Numbered from the stretch's first letter, positions 49,723-62,400 are shown. The stretch is 64,000 bases of DNA from Hypoxylon rubiginosum (GCA_902806565.1 CADCXA010000066.1:1612001-1676000), one strand, 5' to 3'. Made by a program: numbers and translations. The notes: generated by a model from the letters alone, not told the origin.

Positions 49723-50389
49723 GCAAATGCTAGGGAGAGAACACTGCATGGAGAGGGTTATGATACCACATAAGTAGATGAAGTCCACCTTTTTCTACCT
49801 ACCTCTGAGCACATGGTGAGGATTTTGTCTATGTACCAATAGGAACAGGAACAGAACAGGCCGTAGGAAACCGCATAAAAGCTCGGCGTTTAGGGACATC
49901 GGGTTCTAATAATGGTCGATAGCATATCAAGACCTCTGTTTGATCTGTAGCTATCTCGATGTTATGCTACAGTTAATACCACTTGACATCTGTAATGCTC
50001 GATGCTCGTCTATTGATAGGAAGATGGGAGGAGATAATAACCCGTACCAGGTCCATAAATTATACAGTAACACCAGACTTAACGCCTACGTGTATATGTA
50101 ATGTACACTCCAAGAATACCGCGGTGCGGTATATCTTGTTATATCGTAGGCCTTGTCATATCGTATGCGCGATACCACGTGCAGTACCTTATCACCTCAT
50201 GTGGGATGATCCGTTTGGATGATTCCGTACCAGAGAACGGGGGGTATCCGTATACGTCGTTCCGAATACTCCGATCCGGACCCTATAGGTACATGTTCTG
50301 TCCACGTCCAAAGGAGGACTTCCCCGACCCCCTTTTCAGAACCTGATCGATGTCGATAAGTCGATTGGCGGGAAGTTCGTAGGTCCCAG
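49723..50389. other. Intergenic, convergent 3' ends
   Basis: A 0.67-kb spacer between NUP57 (+) and TOM5 (-). No gene recognised; a CGATCGATGTCGATAAGTCGAT cluster lies just beyond the TOM5 stop. Confidence 0.5.
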
Positions 50390-50714
50390 CTATAGAAAAT
50401 TCGACACCGCACCCGACACCGCGTCGACGGCAAAGGGAACTAGACGGGACCCGTGTTAGCGACGAGCCTTTTTTCTTCTTCCTTTTTCTGCTTTAGGAGC
50501 GGTCGAACTCGAGTCTTGAGGTTGGCATACCGAAGTAGAGTGCGACAGCCGTGGCAAGGAAGCTTTGAACAGTGAACATGGCTTCCGCTTCGTGGTGCTT
50601 AATCTCTTCCTTGGAAAAGGTGGGTGGTGCGACTAATTTTCTAGTTAGTCGGTTGCATCGCAGATAGCCTTGCTCGAGGGTCAGAAAGGATTTCTGCTTA
50701 CATCCTCCGAACAT
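50390..50714 (-). CDS. TOM5: Tom5, small subunit of the mitochondrial outer-membrane translocase, three exons
   Basis: Assembled from three tiny exons: 50714-50702 (13 nt), 50632-50531 (102 nt) and 50439-50390 (50 nt), with all phases consistent and a TAG stop, giving 54 residues. The first exon encodes MFGG plus one base. The N-terminus, MFGGFAPPTFSKEEIKHHEA, is the Tom5 signature; a single membrane segment with FTVQSFLATAVALYF follows, and the short C-terminus ends in VSNFL. Tom5 is a tail-anchored subunit of the TOM complex that helps pass precursors from the receptors to the Tom40 pore. Introns have GTAAGC and GTATGC donors; the second ends after a CTAACAC branch point at CTAG. The unspliced frame runs into a stop, so splicing is required. 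Confidence 0.92.
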
Positions 50715-51671
50715 CTTGAATAGTTGTCGCGTTTATGTCTGTACAGTTCTTTATGGTATGAGAGAGGTAGAGGTAGTTTAGCTGAGAGTGTGGAGTCGTA
50801 AATTGATCTGATCTCAGAATTGCAATACGATGTCACAGATTTTTTATTTTTTAAACTGGTGACGACTGACAAGCAGCTGAAAGAAGCTCCCATCCCCCAC
50901 AACTACGGGGTCCTATTTTTGAGCCGCTTAATAAATCCTAGCACCCTAGTAAAGCCCAAGTGCTGTTGTGCCACTAACACTGAACAGGAGCAGCGTATTA
51001 TTACATAAACTCTGCAGCCCTCCTTGCCTTAAGCTCTTATCCTCTTATCCTCCCAACACCCCTCCAGACCCTGCCCGAGGTCCCTCAGTGAGCACAAACA
51101 ACATGCCATTCTACAGAGCAGTAGACCCTATCACACCGCTACAGTGGGTACCCCGCCATTTACATACATACCGGTAGTACCACAGGACCCGTTATAGATT
51201 GCATGCCCAGCATTCGTCCAGACCCCAGGCACACCAAGACCGATGAAGACAACTCTGGACACACTAAAAAGACTGGGAAAAAGTCCGAAGCGAACGCTAT
51301 CGGCCTGCCTCGTTTCCGAAAAGTCCCGTTACATAAGAGGTACTTCGTTATCTCTGCATCCTTGGTACAAATTGCTAGCCCGATGACGGCGGTTCCTTTT
51401 AGCGGAAAATAATAAATATATATCTATTCCAAGTGTTTGCTCAGTATTCCACTCATCGTTTGACCTGGACTTCGTAGTAAAGAGACTCGAGTCGTTTTCT
51501 TGCCACTTGAGCAATTGACTTACCTTTCTTGCGTATACGTATGTAGGACAGCACGCGGCGATCCGGAGCAGCATAATCACATAAGACCGTAACACAGCTA
51601 CCCGTCTTACGGCTTACTCGCTTTAATTTCTCAGAGGTACTGGCTTGGGAGGCGAATTTCCTCTGTTTGAG
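50715..51671. promoter_or_regulatory. Divergent promoter region of TOM5 and glycine decarboxylase genes
   Basis: A 957-bp spacer separates two nuclear genes for mitochondrial proteins. No other gene is recognised in it. Specific regulatory motifs are not claimed. Confidence 0.45.
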
Positions 51672-54600
51672 ATGGCCTCTCTCACAAAGGCTATACCTCG
51701 CCGTCTGGGCCAATCCGTAGCTCAGCTGCGAGTCTCATCTTCATTGACGACTCGGTTGCAGCGTCCGGCCCCGTGGGTATGCCATCGCTGTGCGTTCAAG
51801 GCCGTAGCTACTGCTACCCAGCAGAGGTCGTTCGCCACCATTGACCCAAAGGGAGCCGCCAAGTATGTTGACAAGTCTCACTATGCTGATTTGGATACCT
51901 TCCCTCGCCGTCACATCGGCCCTGACGAGGCTGATACGGCTGAGATGCTGAAAGCCCTGTCTCCACCGGTCGACGATCTGGATAGATTTGTGGAACAAGT
52001 CATCCCACCCAACATATTGACCCAGAGGAAACTCGATTTCCCCCCGCACGAAGGTCCACAGAGCGAATCGAGCCTCAAAGTGAGGGCGAAGGAGTACCGG
52101 TCCGGCATCACCGTAAAGAAGAGCTTCCTCGGTCAAGGATACTATGGCACCCATACTCCGGCCGTTATCCAACGGAACGTGCTGGAGAATCCTGCCTGGT
52201 ATACGAGCTATACCCCCTACCAGCCGGAAATCAGCCAGGGACGTTTGGAATCGCTGCTCAACTTCCAGACCATGGTTACGGACCTCACGGCGCTCCCCAT
52301 AGCCAACGCTAGTCTCCTAGACGAAGGCACCGCTGCTTCCGAAGCTATGACCATGTCTATGAACGCACTCTCGTCTGCACGAGCCAGGAGGGAAGGAAAG
52401 ACTTTTGTAGTCTCTACGTCTCTCCACCCGCAGACGATTTCAGTCTTGCGCGGACGTGCTGATGGCTTCGGCATCAAGATTTTGGAGCTAGATCTCTCGA
52501 AGAAAGATTCGCTTTCCGATATCGAGGGCCTCGGCGAAGACCTGGTCGGTGTTATGGTCCAATATCCTGACACTTACGGTCGCGTGGGAACCTTCGAATC
52601 TCTGTCAGAATCGGTGCACAAGCAAGGCGCCCTTCTCAGCGTAGCTACGGATCTTCTAGCTTTGACCATGCTCAAGCCTCCAGGAGAGTGGGGAGCAGAC
52701 ATCGCGTTCGGAAGTGCGCAAAGATTCGGCGTTCCAATGGGTTTCGGTGGACCACACGCTGCTTTCTTCGCTGTCCAGGATAAGCACAAGAGAAAGATGC
52801 CCGGACGACTGGTCGGGCTTTCGAAAGATCGACTGGGTGGCAAAGCATATCGTCTAGCACTACAGACACGAGAACAGCACATCCGACGAGAGAAGGCAAC
52901 TTCCAACGTGTGCACATCGCAGGCCCTGTTGGCGAACATGAACGCTCTTTACGCAGTTTATCATGGCCCTGAAGGGCTTAAGGCGATCGCCGAGCGTGTT
53001 ATCCGGGGGGCAAGGGTGGTTCAATCCATCGCCGAAGACAACTCGTTCACTACGGAGAAGGCCGACGGCAGCGTTCTGTTTGACACAGTTGTCGTTGACG
53101 TCGGATCTACCGATAGCCAGAGTCAGTTAGTAAAGCTAGCCCATGATCAAGGGATGTATGTCCGTCAGATCGGTGATCAGCAAATTGGCATTTCAGTCGA
53201 CGAAACCACGTCCCTAGAAGACCTCGCCAAAATCTTCCAGATTTTTGCAAGTATCTCTAATAGCACTAAGGTTTACTCTTCTGAGGATGCGAAGGCGTGC
53301 ATTCATCAGATTCTCGCTAAGCAGGCCGATTCGCTGGACATTCCGGATGCTTTCCGCCGAACCTCTAGCTTCCTGACGCACCCCGTCTTCAACACGCACC
53401 ACTCTGAGACAGAATTGCTCCGATACATCTACCACCTACAGTCTAAAGATCTGTCACTTGTTCACTCTATGATTCCGCTAGGCTCATGCACCATGAAGCT
53501 CAACGGAACCACGGAAATGTCACTCATCACTCTTCCTGAATTCTCTCAGATCCACCCCTACACCCCGCCAGAGATGGTTCCAGGCTACAACAAATTGCTG
53601 GACGTGTTTAAGGAACAGCTGCGTGTTATAACGGGAATGGACGCGGTCTCTCTTCAACCTAACTCGGGTGCTCAGGGCGAATTTGCCGGCTTGCGAGCAA
53701 TTAGAGAGTACCACAAAGCAAAAGGAAATGGCGGAAAGAAGCGTGACATCTGTCTTATCCCTGTATCTGCGCACGGCACAAATCCCGCTTCGGCAGCCAT
53801 GGCTGGCATGCGTGTAGTACCGATCAAGTGTAACACAACTACTGGCAACTTGGATATTGCGGATCTGGAAGCGAAGTGCGAAAAGCACAAAGAGGAGCTC
53901 GGGGCCATCATGGTTACTTACCCTAGCACCTACGGCGTGTTCGAACCGGAGATCAAGAAGGTGTGCGAGGTGGTCCACGAATACGGTGGGCTTGTCTACA
54001 TGGATGGAGCAAATATGAATGCGCAGATCGGCCTCTGCTCCCCCGGAGAGATCGGCGCCGATGTATGTCATCTCAACCTCCACAAGACATTCTGCATCCC
54101 GCACGGCGGCGGTGGCCCGGGTGTGGGTCCCATCTGCGTCAAGCAGCGTCTGCAGCCCTTCTTGCCCCGTGATCCGAACGCTGCCGGCAAAGCGACGAGC
54201 GGTGGTTACGCGGTGAGCAGCGCGAACAATGGTAGCGCCAGCATTAACCTCATCAGTTGGGCGTATAATACTCTCATGGGTAAGCATTTTAGTTTATTAT
54301 TCCCTTTCCCTAATGAATTGATTCATCTAACACCACTCACAGGAGGCGAGGGCCTCACCCGCGCGACCAAGATCACGCTTCTCAACGCCAACTACATCAT
54401 GTCCCGGCTGAAGCCACACTACCAGATCCTGTACGTGAACACGCACGGCCGGTGCGCGCACGAGTTCATCCTAGACGCGCGGCCGTTCAGCAAGTCGGCC
54501 GGGGTCGAGGCCATCGACATCGCCAAGCGGCTGCAGGACTACGGGTTCCACGCGCCGACGATGAGCTGGCCCGTCCCCAACACGCTGATGATCGAGCCGA

Positions 54601-55000
54601 CGGAGAGCGAGAGCAAGGAGGAGCTGGACCGCTTCATCGACGCGCTCATCAGCATCCGCGGCGAGATCCGGGAGGTCGAGGAGGGCAGGGCGCCGAGGGA
54701 GCGGAACGTGCTCAAGATGGCGCCGCACACCATGCAGGACCTGATCGGCGGCGACGGCGACGGCAGGTGGGAGAGGCCGTACTCGAGGGAGGAGGCGGCG
54801 TATCCGCAGCCCTGGCTGAGAGAGAAGAAGTTCTGGCCGACTGTTACGAGGATCGACGATGGTAAGTTTTCCTATATGCACGAATTTCCTTCCCCGTTCC
54901 GTCGAGTCGAGTCGAGTCCTAGGAAATGCTAACTAAGATACCAGCTTTCGGCGATCTGAACCTCTTCTGCACGTGTCCGCCAGTCGAGGACACGACGTGA
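51672..55000 (+). CDS. GCV2: Glycine dehydrogenase (decarboxylating), P-protein of the glycine cleavage system
   Basis: Exons 51672-54279, 54343-54861 and 54945-55000 give 1060 residues, the normal length. The enzyme decarboxylates glycine with PLP and passes the aminomethyl group to lipoyl H-protein in the mitochondrial matrix. The first ~60 residues are an arginine-rich targeting sequence (ASLTKAIPRRLGQSVAQLR); FPRRHIGPDEADTAEML begins the mature fold. The N-terminal half has YYGTHTPAVIQRNVLENP and WYTSYTPYQPEISQGRLESL; the C-terminal half has MIPLGSCTMKLNGT and HLNLHKTFCIPHGGGGPGVG, with the PLP Schiff-base Lys805. The third exon codes AFGDLNLFCTCPPVEDTT, the conserved end. I prefer ATG 51672 over the in-frame upstream extension (51645 begins with a non-ATG codon). 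The first intron is 63 nt, in frame and free of stops, so retention would insert 21 residues. Confidence 0.97.
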
Positions 55001-55079
55001 TAAGGGTGTTTTCATCCTTCCCACATCCAACCTCCCCCCCCCCCCCTTTTTATACATCATTTCGGCGTAGCGTATCAGG

Positions 55080-55099
55080 CATCATCATCATCATCATCA
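55080..55099. repeat. TCA trinucleotide microsatellite
   Basis: Six perfect copies of TCA in the 3' flank of GCV2. Confidence 0.85.
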
Positions 55100-55402
55100 A
55101 TCCAGGTTTCAACATCGTGGACAAAAACGGCGTATAAGGATTACACGGCAAAGGGAGGGGAAATTCTTCAACACATTTTATACCTAGAGCAAGAGGCAGC
55201 ATTTGGGAGTTTCACCAACTCTTCTAGAACTTGAGGCGTTTTTTTTTTTTTTCGCGGGTGCCCCTTTTTTCAACATACGTTTGCATGTGGCGGTCGGCGA
55301 GGTAAGAAAAAGAAGGTGTTTCTGCCGATGATATCTATTCAACTATAAAGAACCTTGGGGAGGAGATCTACGTCTAGCTTCGTTGAAACTAAGTATAGGA
55401 CG

Positions 55403-55418
55403 ATGGATGGATGGATGG
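55403..55418. repeat. GATG tetranucleotide microsatellite
   Basis: Four tandem ATGG/GGAT units in non-coding DNA. Confidence 0.8.
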
Positions 55419-56004
55419 TTAGAGTACGGAGCTTAGACTAGCATTGGGGAGGACATGTGTTCGTTTAGTCTTGATTCTAGATTAGATGCGCTGCCCCCTT
55501 TTCCAGACTAGAGCTTAATGATAGCGACCTATCGATTTGGGTAATGTCTCCTCTGCAGCGCGTGGTGAGGTCTTCATGACAAGGATTTCAGCATGGCATT
55601 TTTTAACGTATTCCGCTAGATACCGCGAGTCTCTACCTTTGTACCGCGGAAAAGGGGTGGAGATCCACTGGAGTTGGTTAGGTGAGGTTGAAATACGCTC
55701 GCGGATGCACATTTTGCACCCCTATACTGTAATTTTCATTAGTCGAACGCCACTGGGTCGCCCAATGAGAGGCGATTGTTCCGACTGGGATAGTTTACGC
55801 ATGCTAAGGGACCCGAGTAGTGTAGGTGGTGGCGGCATGGAGGTACCGTTTTTGTATGTGTACAAGTCTACTTGCTGTCTTTGCTAATGCTAGCCTTGTT
55901 TTCCTATGTCTTATAAGCGGTAGTCAGTCCTATATACCGCAAGTAACCCTCGTGGTATCTAAGTCACCAGATCAGAACCTTGATGGTTACCCGTCGTGGC
56001 CGAC

Positions 56005-58064
56005 TCAAGTATCCGCAATCACGGGCTCGAGGAAGATCCTTAGCACAGTGTCACCGCTCGCAAGGTAGAAGAATCCATCCATATCCGTGCGGTGGTCCAT
56101 CTCACTCTTGTCGTCGAGCGACGAGGCGTCGATAATATCGACGTCCTCCCGGTTTCGCAGCCTCTCTACATGTCTGGGTCCTAGCTTTTTGATGGTGTAC
56201 GAGAGACCTCCTCGGCGACGGCTTCGTGTGTCCGGGGTTGGACTGTCGGCGTATTCTACTTGAACTTCTAAACGCCCCGCTTTGTGAAGTGGCGATGCCT
56301 GCCCCTGCTCAATCCTTTTATACTTTGTTTTTGCTTGTGATATGTCGTCTTGACTAGGGCTCGAGGCTTCTGGACTAGGAGCTGGTGAATGCTGTTGCGG
56401 TGGAGGGACATCGTTAGTCTCGTCTCCCTTAGGAGAGGACTTCTCGGTAATCGCCGCCTCGGGCTCTGCAAGTACTTCTTCGCTTGCTTGGCCGTTTATG
56501 CCTCCCGACTTCTGTGTTACCCCCTCTTTCGGAGGTAGAATTGCTGCTCGAGCACTCTTGTCTGCCTCCCCTGCTTCATCCGGCGCCGTGGCCGGCAGTG
56601 TCGAAGCGGACCAGATATACGTGAGCAGCGTGCTCTCGATCGGATCTTTATAGATCGTCCTCTCCCCCCTCTCGAACAGCTTCTTCACGCTGCCCTTCAG
56701 AAATTCCATCAGCCGCCGGTTGAATCTGCCCGCGATGTTGTCGAATTCCGGCTCGGGAAGCGACGGGAGCCGCCATCCCGGATACAGCTTTCCGTGGCCT
56801 TTCGGGATGTGGATCTTCTTGTACATGAGTATGAACTCGTTGCACAGCCAGCAGGCGTCCTTGCTCGAGCATACTACGCGAGGAAGCCGCGCGTGCGTTA
56901 TGTAGAGTTTACAGTGGTAAAGAAGCTGGATCTCGGCGTGGATCTTGCCTTCTCGTAAGGCCCTACGAGCGCACTCGGCAAATCGATTATTTGCGTCCGT
57001 CTCATTGCTATCCATCAACTGGCAGATATATGCAAAGTTCTTTTCGCTCTTCTTTAGCCCACTGATTAATGAGATATTGGTGTCCAGCTTTGGCGTGTAC
57101 GCGCTACGACCTGGTACCCTCTCGAAGGCCTTTGCAGGCAACCGGACAAGCTCGACACGCATTTTCCGGACAAGAGGGAACTTCTTAGCCATGCGGTATA
57201 GAATTCTAGCTGCTTCGCGGTACCTCGCGACCTTGTTAATCATGTTTAAGAGACTTCTTCTTGAGTCCCTGTGCATATCACGATCGTCTATTTCGTTAAA
57301 TAGAGCGTCGAGGTTTCCTACTCCCCGGAGACGGTTGATGCCGTCCACAAGGTCCTCCAGCTCGGGGTTCATCTGGTGTCCAGCCCATGAATCGACAAGG
57401 CCTATCACCTCCCTTGCTCTCTGGATAAAGGAGTTCGACGTTGCTAGAAGATGCTTCTGGCCTTCCAGCTTGATATGCTTGAGGCAGTTATCCACCGTTT
57501 GAAGAGTTTCTTTAATCGAATTTCTTCCTTTCGTCCTGTAGTTTCGCTCCAAAGATAGACGGTGAAGTATGCGCTGCGAGCACATAGATACGATAGCCCT
57601 GAACACATCTTTCTCTACATGATGTGTGCCATCTGATCCAATACATATTAGCAAAATATTCAACAAATTTGACCGAGCCTTATACCATGAATTTGAGCGA
57701 GGACAGAAAATATCTCCTCAAAACGCTGCTTCAAATTTTCAAGTATATCCCGCCCATCATTCTCCGTCCCTCTATTTACTGCCAAGAGGACTTTTAAATG
57801 TGTTGCATTTGGGTTCTCTTCGACACATACGGCGGGGATATAGTTATTATCCTCACTCGCGTAAGCTAAGAAAGCGAGCGTACCGGCAAGGCTGCGCTCC
57901 TTTTCGAATGGCAAACTGTAATCGGTAGACCGAGATTGATCATTTGTGACCGGATTTGAGGAGGGCTGGGCCGGGACGGCATGGCGTTGGCTAGACCGGG
58001 AATGAAGAGCATGTAAGGCTGCGATGTTCTCGGCGCATATGATAGCAGGGACGGGCGGGTTCAT
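56005..58064 (-). CDS. OTT_1508-type deaminase-fold protein, two exons
   Basis: Exons 58064-57686 and 57632-56005 join through a split Asp codon to 668 residues. Residues ~130-300 are alpha-helical (NCLKHIKLEGQKHLLATS; VARYREAARILYRMAKKFPL). The recognisable core is HAEIQLLYHCKL followed by PRVVCSSKDACWLCNEFIL and GKLYPGWRLP. HAE plus a downstream C-x(n)-C-x(2)-C set is the zinc-binding and catalytic Glu signature of the cytidine-deaminase-like fold, and the GKLYPGW continuation is typical of the fungal OTT_1508-like family. The C-terminal ~170 residues are Pro/Ser/Glu-rich and disordered. The family was first described from deaminase-fold comparisons linking it to bacterial polymorphic effector systems; its fungal substrate is not known. 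No signal peptide or membrane segment. It converges with GCV2. Confidence 0.85.
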
Positions 58065-58978
58065 AGTTGACTTTGAATGTGTGGTCAGGTAGGTCCCTGA
58101 CCTTCAGGGACAGGCTTCGCCTTTGTAGCTACGAGCTTATCAGTCCCTCCAATTGATTATGAGTCATCTAACTACTTCCTAAACCTGCCGTCTGTGAGAT
58201 TAGGTGACCGGTCATCTGCATATCGTCCCCCTCATTGTTGGACGAGCCTCATGATTGGCCGCGATATGAGTGGCTGAGAGATGCATATGCAATGAAACTG
58301 CTCCCACACGCAAAGTGCAAAAATACGTCGGTCGTTTCTTCACCAACAGAACCAATAGCAGAAAGTCGTGTAATCAGCGCGAGAAGCGTATTGCATCGGC
58401 TAGCTTGCAAAATAGGGGGAGTGGACAATGATAATTAAAATTCTATGAAACAGGGCAGTGTCAACTAGAATTTTGACAAGGCGAACTCAGACAAAAACTG
58501 TTAGAGAAAGAGTTTAGGGTTGTTAAACTTGCTAATCCACATGGACAGAGTAAAGGCTGCTATGTGATGTGTCAAGTCTGGATACTGCAATTATAAAGTT
58601 GAACGACGCAGCTCAACTGAGACCTTGCTCTCATAGATGATGCTGCAAATAGAGCTAGTTGGGTTCTCTCTAGACACTATCATCGAGCAATTACAACTCA
58701 AAACTAATCTCATATTCAGCACTTATGACTTAACAACGATTTCTAGCTGCTGTGTTAGAGTAAACTACCTGATGCGTCTCGGAATGGGTCAGATACTGTT
58801 AGTAAGCCTCGGAGAGGCATGTACATAAATTTCAGCAAATTTATATTGAGTGGACTGGAGGACTCATATGTGGCTAGAGTGGAACATCTGAAAAGGAGGT
58901 TGTGAGAGTTGTTGGGAACAGATAATCAGCTACATGGCAATTATCACAAGCAACCTAGAGTAGAGAGCTCACAAAAGA

Positions 58979-59002
58979 GGGGGGGGGGGGGGGGGGGGGG
59001 GG
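58979..59002. repeat. 24-base poly-G tract
   Basis: Twenty-four consecutive G in AT-rich non-coding DNA; exact length uncertain. Confidence 0.8.
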
Positions 59003-59354
59003 CAAAATAAGGCAAGTATATTATACTGGTCGGTAAAAAGGTCAGTAACCTTTAAAAACCTAGAACTAGGGGATAATTCTAGTTGGCTGGGAGCTTTGCA
59101 TTGTTGTATAGAACTTGGACGTGACTGATGGTTTAAGGGGTCGCCAGCTACTGCCATGCCTTTGTTACATTGTTACACTACACCTTGGAGAGGCAAATAG
59201 CTTCAGAACACTGGAGCACGGAAGGCAATATTTTATGTCAAGTTGTCACTACCCTGTTTCTCCGGCTATACTACGGAATAACGCTAGGAGACAAACATAT
59301 AATCCAACGTAGAACGGAAGCCTGACATCCAAACCCTTATCTTCTCCATCTAAG

Positions 59355-59454
59355 GGCTGAGCGGGATGCTTCCCAGTCGCCCTTTGATTACGGTAATTCG
59401 TTCACACCAGTCTTTGGGTTGCAAGGAAAGGGGGTTCGAATCCCCCTCCAGCCA
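59355..59454 (+). pseudogene. tRNA-like sequence with intact T arm
   Basis: The 3' half looks like a tRNA: a perfect GGGGG-TTCGAAT-CCCCC T arm (59430-59446), then TCCAGCC with discriminator A. The 5' GGCTGAG can pair with five or six of the seven acceptor bases. In between (about 60 nt) I cannot form a normal D arm or a convincing anticodon arm, so this is either a degenerate tRNA or one with an unusual insertion. A T-rich stretch follows at 59456-59464. Confidence 0.4.
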
Positions 59455-62400
59455 ATTATTTTTTCACCCCAGTTTCATTTTCTCTTTTATTCACGAGTGT
59501 GTATATATATGTTCTTCTTTTGTAGCCGACATATCTTTGGATAAAAGAGGTCTTAAATGCCATCCCGTTTGAACTAAAACAGAGTAGGAGCTTCTGGTTC
59601 ATCTAAACCTGCAGAGTTACAAACATTTTGAAGTTGCCTTTTCATGTGGACACCGCGGAATGATCCTCGTGCAATTACTCCTATCACGACCCAAACTAAG
59701 TAATACATAAATAATGATGCTGTTACGATAAGAACTCTTAACTTGACTATTGAAGGCTCTGGGTATACATGTAGGAAGATACTCTCAGCTTGTCTTTGGC
59801 ATAGCAGCGACTACCTATGACATTAATTGAGATAATCGGTGGTCATAGAGTGTTAATCTAGGTCTAGTAAACTCTTCTGAGCTACGTAATAGCTTCTCTT
59901 AGAATACATATAGGACTGACTAATCTCTGTGATGACTTATACTAGGATGTTTCTCGATAGTTTTTGCTTCTATGGTCTAATAGGGGCTTGTTGTTCAAGT
60001 GAGAATGCAACTAGCATTAGCACAATTTGACTTTAGAGGACGTTGAAAAAACGTATGACAAGGTTTGCTAGAGCAGAGCCTACATTCCGAAAACCACGCT
60101 GATCTGCGACGAGCCTCACTATAAGTGGGCGACAGATCAACAGACTGACGATCTAGGGCTGTTGGCGTGTGACGATCGCGAATTACTTCTATGATCGTCA
60201 ATCTTAGCACGACTGATATCTGAACTGGGCATTTATAGAGATACTCATCCCTCATCATTGCCTGCACTTGCAAGTTTGCATCTACCCAGGAGGTATGGAG
60301 CGAGTTCACGAAGGGAGCAACCAAGAAAAATAGTTTAGAACCCCTTCAATAATTTCAAATTGAGCTTTAGTGAGTTTGAGGGCGAGGAGACCATGAAGGG
60401 TTAGAAACGATACTTGTCTCAGAAAATTTCCATACACGTCGGTGGCTCGACTTGGCAAAATCGCCTGGGGTTGCGTGGCGCTCCATATGCGCGGCAGTTT
60501 AAATGCGCCGGAGACGAAGATAACAACACGGGACCAGCAGCCCACGAGAAGACGCCAGCGACGAAGGTAGACTTGAAGCGATGGAGAACGCGCTTTGGCG
60601 TTGCCGCGAAGGCGCCCGTAGCGAGGTCCACCCCGGCCTCGATGGTGCGACATGGCGAATGTAAAGGGGCATTTCCCAGGCACCACCTAGTAAATTATGT
60701 AGGCGAAATACTCAACACCTTGCGCCGGTCTCATTTGTCAGGCCTAGAGCTTTGGTAAATCAATAATTTTCTGTGAATAATATATTATTACCTACCTCCT
60801 ATACTGCGACTATAAATGGGGAAAGACTTGTGTCGGTGTGTATCAAATGATAGGGTAGGAGAAAGAGGTTTGGGTCCAAGAGAATGACAACGAGAAATGC
60901 CTCCACATACATACGTGGCGCGTGGAATATAACGATAGGATGGTGCCCGTCGCAAGCAGAAGCGGTCGGGCTGCCATCCGAAATGTAGTCCATGACAACC
61001 GGGAGCCAACGTGGAGTGCTGTTGTTCGTGACACTTGGCGACGGGCTAACCTTTTCGGTAGTTTGACCGACATCGCCAGGCCAGGGTCAGTTCTCCTTAC
61101 TGGCCAAGCTTTGATAGTAGCAGGACGAATTGCGGCTCTGTACAATGGTGATTGTTATTACCATTCCCTTGTTGGGGCTGTATAGATCTCGTAGTATTAA
61201 TTAGGTCTCGCAAGTAGCCGAAGGGGTATCCTATTGCTTATTGCTGAGATGTGATGGAGAAGGGGGGAGCGGGTGGCGGCAACGTTATCAAAATTGTTAA
61301 ATTGACGAGAGCAGATCTTCTCCGCAAAATCTCAACCGCTCAAATAGCGCCTTGGGTGAAAAGCTAATAGTAACGGAAGCCACTCGGACCAATCTGGGGG
61401 AAAATTGATTTTATTTTACAGGCAGACAGGCTGACAGGGTAGACAAAGTGGACAAGCTGCTCATTCGGGTTTAGTCAGGAACAGAGTGCGATATATGCAG
61501 GAACAGAATGCTACCAATCAGGTGTTACACCTTACGTAGACCCCGGTCTACCTGAAATTATGCAATCTTAGTATGGTATTTTATGAATACTCGATGGACG
61601 ACTGGATGAGGGATGAGGAGGGACTTACTGTACTATACAGGCCAAAGAAGAGATGTATTCTTGTGGGCGGCTAGTTGGATTAGACGAGATGGATTCGCTA
61701 TGGTACCTAAAATATTAAAGGATGGGAACAATGTTGCCATATAGTCGAAGGAATAGAATCCTACCGACTGTGACGTCCACCCGTGTTTGTGCCAAAGGAA
61801 GAGGTACATAGTAAGATGAAGTCATCGTGTATGTAGTCGTCGAAGGGAGGCGAAATCCAAATGGGACACAAGCATTGAATATTTCGACCCCTTTCTGTGG
61901 CTAGGCATCGAATATACCCCTAGCAAGGTCCAGTCTAGCATTTACATAGTAGGAGCTGGGTTGGGGCACTTATACCCATCGCCAATAAACCCAGTCTCAA
62001 ATGGTACACATAGTATTCGCGTAATCTCCGTTGCCCTGCGCAATTCGGAGGATGAAATCCGCTTTGAGACTTCGCGACGTGGTACTTGTCTAGTAGTACT
62101 ACATAGTATCTTGCACCTCACCTAGTCCCTTTATTGGGTATCTTGCATTGCATTTCCTGTCTTTACTGATGCAATCCTGAGACTCTTACTATGTAGTTGG
62201 AGTTGGATCTAGACGCACCTCAGCTAAGAAAGACTCGATAGATTCTTTATATGTGTACAATACAGATCCCTGAATAGAGGAAAAAGAAGCTTGGAAGCCT
62301 TGGGAAGACGAAGGAACTTGTTACTCGAGTCTTTGACTGCAGGATACCGATTACAAGCGAACAAGGTGAACAATGGAAAAGGGACGGCTATTGATGATTG

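Larger units (their letters stand above)
55001..56004. other. Intergenic, convergent 3' ends with simple repeats
   Basis: About 1 kb between GCV2 (+) and the deaminase-fold gene (-). It holds a 14-base C tract (about 55033-55046), an ATC/TCA trinucleotide repeat (55080-55099), a T run near 55240 and a GGAT repeat (55403-55418). A plus-strand frame at 55537-55887 starts at TTG and has no recognisable motif. Confidence 0.6.

Noticed and set aside
55537..55887. 116-codon plus-strand frame downstream of GCV2
   Set aside because: Non-ATG start, no motif; most likely 3' flanking sequence.
60922..61185. 87-codon plus-strand frame starting near an ATG
   Set aside because: No homology recognised and an equally long frame is open on the other strand; insufficient to call a gene.
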